The position numbers were made by a program, and so were the translations under genes. From Funneliformis mosseae (Eukaryota; Glomeromycota; Glomeromycetes; Glomerales; Glomeraceae), in NCBI GenBank assembly GCA_910592005.1, contig CAJVPP010000734.1:1-26966 (forward strand): a stretch of DNA of 26,966 nucleotides, read 5' to 3'. Shown piece after piece: positions 20,957 to 26,966 of this stretch. The notes beneath the pieces were generated by a model, which saw only the letters and a program-made list of their open reading frames with translations, was not told the origin of the DNA and ran no database searches. Position 1 is the first letter of the stretch, and each line of letters starts with the position of its first letter.

Positions 20957-21437
20957 TTTCTTTATATATTTACTTATGAGAAAAAAAAAAAAAACTATCG
21001 ATGAAAAATTTTTCTTTTATTTCATTCGATAAGAATCTTGATATTGATTGATTGTAAAGGTTTTATAAATGGTCGAATTTATTTTAATTAAATTTTTTTT
21101 TTTTTTTTAATAAAAAAAAAGAAAGAAACAAATGTGAAAGAGAAACGAGGAAATTTCATTCATCCATTTCATTAAAAATTGTAACACAACATTTAATGTG
21201 TAACCTTATCTTTACCAAGAATGTGTGTTACATCAATCTTTATAGTAAAGAAAGGAACCTCAATTCAATTTTGGGAATTAAAAGGTATGCCGATACAAAT
21301 TATAAGATAGTCAAGTCTCGACTCTCATGTGAAAAATAGCCATCATTATAAAAGATTAGACAATTGAAATTTAATTTGAAATGCATAAATTATAAAAAAA
21401 TTGTACTTTCCAATTTTTTGTGTCACCATTCGTTTAG
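20957..21437. other. Upstream flank of the MLKL-like gene
   Basis: No coding signal. A poly(T)/poly(A) inverted pair lies near 21092-21120. The promoter of the minus-strand gene should lie in the first few hundred bases. Confidence 0.4.
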
Positions 21438-21587
21438 GTATTGGCAATGGCATTTGGCTTTGATGTTTGGCTTCGCGATCGTTATCAACATCGTCAAATC
21501 TTGTTTATTGGTCCAATTTCACGTGATGATCAACAAAAAAATTTTAAAATTTTCAGAGAAATCAATCAGGAAGAAAAAAAAATTTAA
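21438..21587 (+). CDS. Possible small exon or gene remnant, unknown function
   Basis: After a TTTAG splice-acceptor-like site at 21433-21437, an open frame of 49 codons runs to TAA. Its core reads MAFGFDVWLRDRYQHRQILF followed by IGPISRDDQQKNFKIFREIN. Composition and use of CGC, CGA and CGT codons look like real coding sequence, unlike the flanks. No family is recognised, and no partner exon was found upstream. It could be a small protein starting at ATG 21447, a terminal exon, or debris. Confidence 0.3.
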   Translation, partial: VLAMAFGFDVWLRDRYQHRQILFIGPISRDDQQKNFKIFREINQEEKKI

Positions 21588-22867
21588 TTATTTTAATCAC
21601 AACTTAAAACAAATAAGAATCTTTTGCAATTTAAAACAAACATTATATCTATTTTACAAAATAAAATAATTAAAAATGAATTACAGAAGGCTGAGAAATC
21701 ACGAAAACTATAATTAAATAACATAATTATTATTATTCAAGCTTTCTATGATCCAATTTTGAATAATTTTTAATCTTCTAAGAGAACAAATATGACTCTT
21801 TCTCATAACACTATTTACAATTTCTACGACAATTTAAAATTATATGTGCCTCCGCCTACATAAAATCCACCCTAAAATACAATGAAAGGGCTAGGAAATT
21901 GTCGATACTCTGCATTGATTTAAAATGATTATTGATAGCGGAAGTGATATATCATTTCAACAAATTAACAAAATGAGTAAGAAACTTGGCCCCCGAACAT
22001 CCTGGTTTTTTTTAGCAACTTGTATACTTTGAATGGTGCGGTACACGCATACATATGGTATACGAGATCTAGTGCTCTTCTCATGCAACAATTATTGGCT
22101 TTTAGATTTTGAATTTGAGAGATTAGGCAATAATTGAATTGAAATTCATTAAATAGCTTGCATGCTTTATAATTATTAATATTAAAGAAAGATAATTTGT
22201 AAAATTCAAATATTTAAATTAGTATAAATGAATGCTCTTAAGTTGCTAATTGATTATTAAATTAAAACCGGAATATAATGAAAAAGTTTTCAATTCTGTA
22301 TATCGTGGGTTCATAATATTAAATGCGTCTTATTGAAGCAAAAGACTCTTTTGGCCTTCGAGATAATGTCGATCTCACTCATGAATTATATGCCGAGAAA
22401 ATTACATTACAAAAAAAAAAATTAATTTTCATTAATCAATTTTCGCCCGAAGGTTGTTCAATATTTTTTTTTTTTGTCTGGATCCTTATCATAAATAAAT
22501 AAATCACAATGATAAAATTGCATGCTACATGCATTTAATTCATAGTCTTTTTTGAAACAGCAAAAGTAAAATTTTTTATTATCTAAGATTTTAGGGGTCA
22601 AAATCTTGGGTTACAAAGATCACACTAATAAGGTAATTAATTAGATTATGTTACTGGGAGACCTTTTTTTTTTTTTTATTTTTTTTTTCGCTTTTTTCCG
22701 CAAATGTATGTCTTGTACGTATCATGTAACCTTTTAGAAGAATAGAATAATTCTTTAATATTAATACAAATACTTTAAACTTTGTGATAACAACAGAAAT
22801 TTATTTTTAATCTGAATATGTAGTGTACCCTTACCTAGTCTAACTAGGTAACACTCTGAAAATCTTT
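21588..22867. other. Intergenic region with short coding-like fragments
   Basis: Two plus-strand pieces look protein-like: MIIDSGSDISFQQINKMSKK near 21931-21990 (an 'IDSG' word as in retropepsin active sites, too short to trust) and MRLIEAKDSFGLRDNVDLTH near 22323-22382, continuing to about 22420 before a poly(A) run. Poly(T) tracts occur at 22464-22475 and 22664-22690. No complete gene is seen. Confidence 0.3.
22831..22851. terminator. Perfect 9-bp hairpin just past the small secreted ORF
   Basis: TTACCTAGT (22831-22839) and ACTAGGTAA (22843-22851) are perfect inverted repeats around a CTA loop, 16 bp beyond the stop codon of the minus-strand ORF. It would lie in that gene's 3' untranslated region. 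A structural or processing role is possible but unproven. Confidence 0.4.
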
Positions 22868-23077
22868 TTAATTAGCCCAGCTTCTTTCATCGAGCATAAC
22901 CAACAGAGAAGGTAAAGGGTCAACCCATTTATTGAAGTCGGTTATTTCAATGCCTCCAGGTCTTGGTCCCAATATTATTTGATCAAAATCATAGTTCAAT
23001 TCAGTGAATGAAGGAATTGTATTGTAAATTAATAAGGGAAGAATAACGAAAAGTGCGAGGGTTGTAATTTTAATCAT
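22868..23077 (-). CDS. Candidate small secreted protein, 69 residues
   Basis: The ORF encodes 69 residues. The N-terminus MIKITTLALFVILPLLIYNT has one Lys followed by a hydrophobic stretch, the shape of a signal peptide; cleavage might fall at about residues 20-25. The mature part of about 45 residues is acidic, with aromatic and Pro residues (DFDQIILGPRPGGIEITDF, then NKWVDPLPSLLVMLDERSW), and has no Cys. It resembles no family known to me. The start is preceded by poly(A) runs on the coding strand. It has no introns. It could be a secreted signal or effector-type peptide, a single-pass membrane peptide, or an unexpressed ORF. Confidence 0.45.
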   Translation of the reverse strand: MIKITTLALFVILPLLIYNTIPSFTELNYDFDQIILGPRPGGIEITDFNKWVDPLPSLLVMLDERSWAN

Positions 23078-23675
23078 TTTTTTTTTTCTTTTTTTTTTAT
23101 CCTTAAATAACGCTTTTTCTCTGCGTTATGACAAATAAATATTTATATATTTTCTTTTGTTGAAATAATTGAGAGAAACTCAGATTATGAATAAAAAAAA
23201 TTGATGTCGGAATGAATTTTCTCCTTTATATATTTTTTATTTGTAAAAAATCTTTATAATGATTTCGAAATTCTAATTTTGGCATGTAAAGAGTCATGTT
23301 TGCTTGAACTTTATTGTTTGCAGAATTTTTTTCTTTTTTTTTCGAGCAATTTATTTTTGACACTTTATTTGAACGTCGAATGATTTTTCGTGTAATTAAT
23401 AGTTTTTTACACCATAACGAAATAATTATAAGATGAATTAGCTTGTAATTCATAGAATATTGAATGTACATATTTTATTGGAGGAGCAGAATACAAATAT
23501 ATATATACAGTATATGGATATTTTTGGACGTTAAGGAACATGTCATGTGCAAATCATATGACTGAAGTTGAAACATGATATAATAATGACCTAATGATTA
23601 ATTCTTTTTCTAATTTATTTTTTTCTTAGCTTCCTACAATTCGACAAAGCCAATTATCCTCTTAAAATTATTTAC
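23078..23675. other. Intergenic region, possibly with an upstream exon of the sHSP-like gene
   Basis: Mostly AT-rich with homopolymers. After an acceptor-like TTTTTCTTAG at 23621-23630, the frame FLQFDKANYPLKIIY runs open into the ATG at 23676, so the next gene may have another exon upstream. Short minus-strand frames (23226-23471, 23634-23816) look random. Confidence 0.35.
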
Positions 23676-24336
23676 ATGGAAGAACAACTCAAAAAGAAAA
23701 AGCCTTTGTTGAATGAAAATGATTGTGAAGATGATGAATTTGAAATAGACGAGGATGCTTCTCGATGCTCCAACGGAATAATTAAGTCTGAGAATGAAAA
23801 AGAAATCGACATCCAAATCGACTTACATGTGTGTATGCGAGATACTGTATACGAATTCGACTCTCGCCATTGATGTAAAATTTTTGAATGTTTTAAATTT
23901 GATTTGATGCTTAGGATTTTGATATCGAATTTCAAGTCTTTGATAATATCCTGGTAATCTTTGGAAAGATGAAATCAGTTAAAAATGACGGAGAAATTGC
24001 ACCTCCATTGCCACAACACAAAGGTCGTCGTTATCAATCTGTTGTTCGTCCCATTTCGCTACCCGCTAATGCGGACACCGACAAGATTCATAAGGTGTTG
24101 GAAGATGGGATTATGCATGTGAAAGTTCCAATGAACGGAAGTTCCAATCGAATAATCGTAAGCATTTTTTCTTTATTTTAAAGAAATAAAGCTTTTTTCT
24201 TTCATTCCCTAAAATAAATAATAATAATAATATTATTATTATTATAAAGGGAGCCGGATATTGCGCTTTGTGCAAATTTAGGGAATCCTTAAACAAGCAT
24301 TTTCCGGGACTTTCAGAGCTGTTTCCAAAAAATTAA
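23676..24336 (+). CDS. Small heat-shock protein (Hsp20/alpha-crystallin)-like, possibly damaged
   Basis: Exon 2 (23915-24157) carries most of an alpha-crystallin domain: DFDIEFQVFDNILVIFGKMK, then RRYQSVVRPISLPANADTDK and EDGIMHVKVPM. This matches the family pattern 'DNxLxIxG ... R..SF.R...LP.n.d.d.I.A...dGvL.v..P'. Exon 3 (24250-24336) adds GAGYCALCKFRESLNKHFPG and ends LSELFPKN. Exon 1 starts at ATG 23676 (Lys- and acid-rich, EEQLKKKKPLLNENDCEDDE) and ends in EIDIQIDLHVCMRDTVYEFD, the likely first beta strands. That frame stops at TGA 23872-23874 before any in-phase donor. The in-phase donors that avoid the stop (after 23828 or after 23846) lose part of the fold. Family members are ATP-independent chaperones that form oligomers. 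Either an unusual splice is used or the gene is broken. Confidence 0.55.
24158..24249 (+). repeat. (AAT)n/(ATT)n palindromic microsatellite in sHSP-like intron
   Basis: Five or so AAT units followed directly by ATT units (24215-24245) form a self-complementary tract inside the last intron, bordered by GTAAGC and ATAAAG. Confidence 0.6.
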
Positions 24337-24792
24337 ACTTTTATTAGTGATGGCAAAAAAAAAAAAATTGAGCGGGATTTGAAACTTTGAATTTTGACCC
24401 TCTTTTGAAAGCTAAAATATTTTGTTGCTTTATCACGTGATTAATTTATACCGTTTAAGAAATATAAAAAAATATAAACCACCCAAGGCGCCATTTTTAC
24501 AAATTTGGCATTGGGATCCAAGACCTTGAATTTATAATGACGGAAAGATTTTCAATTCCGCAATTTATATAGGTAACCGTGTAACCACACTTTACTTTTT
24601 CGGGTCATTGATGTCAAAAGTGCAGTAAGCATAAGATTGCGATGATTTTATGGGAGATTCTCCCGATTTTTCTTGGAAAATCTTTTCCCTCTCCTCATTA
24701 TTTTAATTTATTTATTGATTATTTTTTTTTTTTTTCTTTTTTTTTTTATATATTTTTTATTTTTATTTTTTTTATTAAAAAATTCAGATACA
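24337..24792. other. Intergenic region and T-rich leader of the second F-box gene
   Basis: No separate gene is seen. The 24720-24778 part is nearly pure T. It can be read in frame as a Phe/Leu/Ile-only extension of the following gene, but it is better read as untranslated leader or promoter DNA. Confidence 0.5.
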
Positions 24793-26610
24793 ATGGGGTA
24801 TCCTCTTCTTCCATTAGATTGTTTATTAGAAATTTTTGAAAAGATAACAGATGATAATAAATCACTTTATTCCTGTTTGTTAGTAAATAGAATATGGTGT
24901 CAAGCGGCGATGCCCATATTATGGGAAAAACCACTACATGACAGTATTTCATTCAAGTTTAATCAAGTACAATGGAAATCATTGAGTCGTACTATATTTC
25001 ATTGTATACCAAATGAGAATTTAGAATACCTACGAAAAACTAATTCACTCCTGTTGAAGGATCAATTGAATGATTCATCCAATAAATTGATGTTTAATTA
25101 TATCGAATTCATTCAATACCTTTCTGTTGAATCAATTCATAAATTAATCACTCATCTTTTATTTGACCCTACTCCTTACACGAACGATTTACCACCGAAA
25201 TTCTCATATACATATCATGAAACGTTATTGGAAAAGGAATTATGGAAAATCTTCCTGAAGCATAGCGTAACGTTAAAACGTATGGAACATCCTTCATTCC
25301 CAATTTTCATTTATCCCAATGCCTTGACAAGGTTAGGTTTCTTAATCCATTTAGAATGTTCACCCATGGAGTTAGGCACCTTGATGTTTGAAGATTTAAG
25401 TTCATCTTGTCAAAACTTGGAAAGGTTGAGTTTGAATTATTCGAATGGCGTCATCGAGAGCGTTGGTAGCGGTATTAATGAAAGCGTATCAAAATTCATT
25501 TCAATGCAAAATGGGTTGAAGGAGGTCGAATTTTATTGTCCAAATTTTAATCATCAAAATCTTGAAGGGAATGATGGTGGTGGTATCAATAATCAGAATT
25601 TGAGAGAATTTAAGAAAGAATTTAACAAATTTATAGGAAAAAGTCTCTTGAAACATAAAAATACTTTAAAGAGTATCATATTTAAAGAGAACGTTTATAT
25701 CTTTTCAAATATTTTAAATCAATTAACGAACGTTAAAAAATTTGAATTTAAATCCATATTGGGCAATTATCCTCCTAATCATAGGGTTGGGTTTCACAAT
25801 GAAACCTCCGTGAGAGGGTTGAATTACTTGGAGAATGTTAAATGGTCAAATCTCGAATGTTTAATTGTTTGTGGGATTAACGTTGAAACCGAATTTGAAA
25901 CCTTCGTTAAATTGATCCAAGGTACTTCCGATTCTTTCACGACCTTAACCGTTACCGAAACTATCATCGAAGAGAACGAATCCGAAAGTGTGCATGAGAA
26001 TGAGAGTGAGAATGAGATTGAGAATGAGAGTGAGAGTGAGAGTGAGAGTGAGAATGATATCGAGCAAGAACTGGGGCAGGATCGAACGCAAGTTGAATCG
26101 CAACAACAACAGACACGACAAGGTGTTAACGGATTGTTAAGACAGGTCAATATCGAAACGGATTCAACGATGCCAAATCCCGAATGTATTAAATCGTATT
26201 ATCAATCTTTAATAAGATTTGGTCCAAGCCTTGAAGTGGTGACCATATGGTATTTAGACGAGTATAAAGATGATTTTGAAAATTTGATTAAATCCTCTCC
26301 AAGATTAAAAGAAATCACCCTATTAATTCATAATGATGACGTTCCGGGAAATAATAATGGTGATGCTATATTGACCTTTATATTTAACACCCTTTCAAGT
26401 TATGCTGGTTCTAATCTTTCAACGATAAAATTTGGTGAAGGTTGGAATATCAGTGTAAAGGTCTTGTGTGAATTCTTGCAGCGATGGAGGGAGAGAAAAT
26501 CCTTGTTCATTTACTATCATATGGAAATTGATATCACCGTACAACATTTACAAGTTTTTGAAAATTTTAAAAATATTGGTGTACTCAAAGGTTGGAAAAG
26601 ATATTTTTAA
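24793..26610 (+). CDS. F-box / leucine-rich repeat-like protein with acidic Glu-Ser tract
   Basis: Intronless frame of 605 residues. The F-box lies at residues 5-48 (LLPLDCLLEIFEKI, then SLYSCLLVNRIWCQAAMPIL), the Skp1-binding motif of SCF ligases. Irregular leucine-rich segments follow (CQNLERLSLNYSNG, GLKEVEFYCPNF, NLECLIVCGINVE, RLKEITLLIHNDD). An acidic low-complexity tract (about residues 393-426), rich in alternating Glu-Ser/Asn and written as a GAGAGT/GAGAAT hexamer repeat, and a short Gln run split the repeat region. ATG 24793 is chosen because it precedes the F-box directly. An in-frame ATG at 24673 would add 40 residues of Phe/Leu/Ile encoded by poly(T), which is unlikely. It belongs to the same broad family as the gene at 8519 but is divergent. 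Substrate unknown. Confidence 0.87.
   Translation: MGYPLLPLDCLLEIFEKITDDNKSLYSCLLVNRIWCQAAMPILWEKPLHDSISFKFNQVQWKSLSRTIFHCIPNENLEYLRKTNSLLLKDQLNDSSNKLMFNYIEFIQYLSVESIHKLITHLLFDPTPYTNDLPPKFSYTYHETLLEKELWKIFLKHSVTLKRMEHPSFPIFIYPNALTRLGFLIHLECSPMELGTLMFEDLSSSCQNLERLSLNYSNGVIESVGSGINESVSKFISMQNGLKEVEFYCPNFNHQNLEGNDGGGINNQNLREFKKEFNKFIGKSLLKHKNTLKSIIFKENVYIFSNILNQLTNVKKFEFKSILGNYPPNHRVGFHNETSVRGLNYLENVKWSNLECLIVCGINVETEFETFVKLIQGTSDSFTTLTVTETIIEENESESVHENESENEIENESESESESENDIEQELGQDRTQVESQQQQTRQGVNGLLRQVNIETDSTMPNPECIKSYYQSLIRFGPSLEVVTIWYLDEYKDDFENLIKSSPRLKEITLLIHNDDVPGNNNGDAILTFIFNTLSSYAGSNLSTIKFGEGWNISVKVLCEFLQRWRERKSLFIYYHMEIDITVQHLQVFENFKNIGVLKGWKRYF
26009..26055 (+). repeat. In-frame GAGAGT/GAGAAT hexamer repeat
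   Basis: About eight 6-bp units of GAGAGT or GAGAAT lie within the F-box coding sequence and encode Glu-Ser/Glu-Asn pairs. Length changes by whole units keep the frame. Confidence 0.75.
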
Positions 26611-26966
26611 AACGATTTATAGATGTAGCTAGCTAGTATTTATTTATTTATTTATTTATTTTGTAGTTTTTTGTATTTATTAATAAATAACATTTGTTAA
26701 AAAAAATCGTCTTGACGAATGAAAACTTGTTTTTATTTAGCAAATATTTTAATTTTGATTCTTGCCTTAACACTTAGCATGACTTTTTTTTTAAAACTAG
26801 TCTGTCATTTTTAGTAATTATACGAGTACAATTGTACAACTCATATGACAAGACCAAAGATCAGAAAGCAATAAATAAAATCAACTTAAGACGGTAGTGG
26901 CTTGTTGAATCGAGAAGCCAGAACGATTATTAATCCATAAGAGTAGTGCGGCAGAGAATTGATAGA
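26611..26966. other. 3' flank with (TTTA)n microsatellite
   Basis: Downstream of the F-box gene, a tract of about five TTTA units lies at 26638-26661. The rest shows no gene up to the window end; the last 80 bases are less AT-rich but carry no recognisable motif. Confidence 0.45.

Noticed and set aside
21931..21990. IDSG word suggesting a retropepsin active site
   Set aside because: Only about 20 codons and no other retroelement motif nearby; chance cannot be excluded.
24673..24792. N-terminal extension of the second F-box frame (40 residues, almost all Phe/Leu/Ile)
   Set aside because: It is encoded by a poly(T) tract and precedes an ATG placed right before the F-box; it does not look like a membrane anchor that is under selection.
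25824..26150. Ser/Cys-rich minus-strand frame, 108 codons
   Set aside because: Exact antisense shadow of the Glu-Ser repeat in the F-box gene; the SLSLSL pattern is the repeat read backwards.

Overview
This window looks like nuclear DNA of an arbuscular mycorrhizal fungus (Glomeromycotina, Rhizophagus-like). The evidence is spliceosomal introns of about 40-110 bp, many homopolymer runs, a very AT-rich transposon-filled flank, and a gene set typical of that lineage: F-box/leucine-rich proteins, Sel1-repeat kinases, and a kinase family that begins with a small Cys-rich module and an 'EWIPYERF' segment. No species can be named from sequence alone.

Layout. Bases 1 to about 6885 are an extremely AT-rich, gene-free block. 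It holds two heavily decayed Tc1/mariner-type transposases (430-1174, plus strand; 2822-3770, minus strand), a short element with TA-flanked terminal inverted repeats (1501-1673) and a fold-back element (6363-6497). A sharp change in composition near 6885 opens the gene-bearing part. This contains a three-copy GGTCAAGAA repeat, a frameshifted kinase pseudogene (7369-8275), an intact F-box gene (8519-10174), a tRNA-Ser(UGA) (10658-10739), a palindromic minisatellite around a telomere-like core (11386-11795), a 15-exon HemW/RSAD1-like radical SAM gene on the minus strand (12411-14827), an intact kinase of the same family as the pseudogene (16434-17664) with a decayed 3' copy behind it (18186-18380), and a five-exon minus-strand gene (18573-20956). 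That last gene joins an MLKL-type N-terminal helical bundle, a degenerate kinase domain and Sel1 repeats. Further on are a small minus-strand ORF with a signal-like N-terminus (22868-23077), a small-heat-shock-protein-like gene (23676-24336) and a second F-box gene (24793-26610).

How the genes relate. No operon logic applies. The kinase genes and F-box genes belong to expanded, fast-turnover families, and the three copies of the Cys-rich kinase family are caught at three stages (intact, frameshifted, 3' fragment). HemW/RSAD1 is the one conserved housekeeping gene. I rebuilt its exons by hand; the sum is 1344 nt, exactly in frame, with three microexons of 11-12 nt. The MLKL-like gene was rebuilt the same way (2079 nt, in frame) and lacks the DFG aspartate. 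It is the most attractive candidate for a regulated cell-death or signalling factor, although that role is inference from domain order only.
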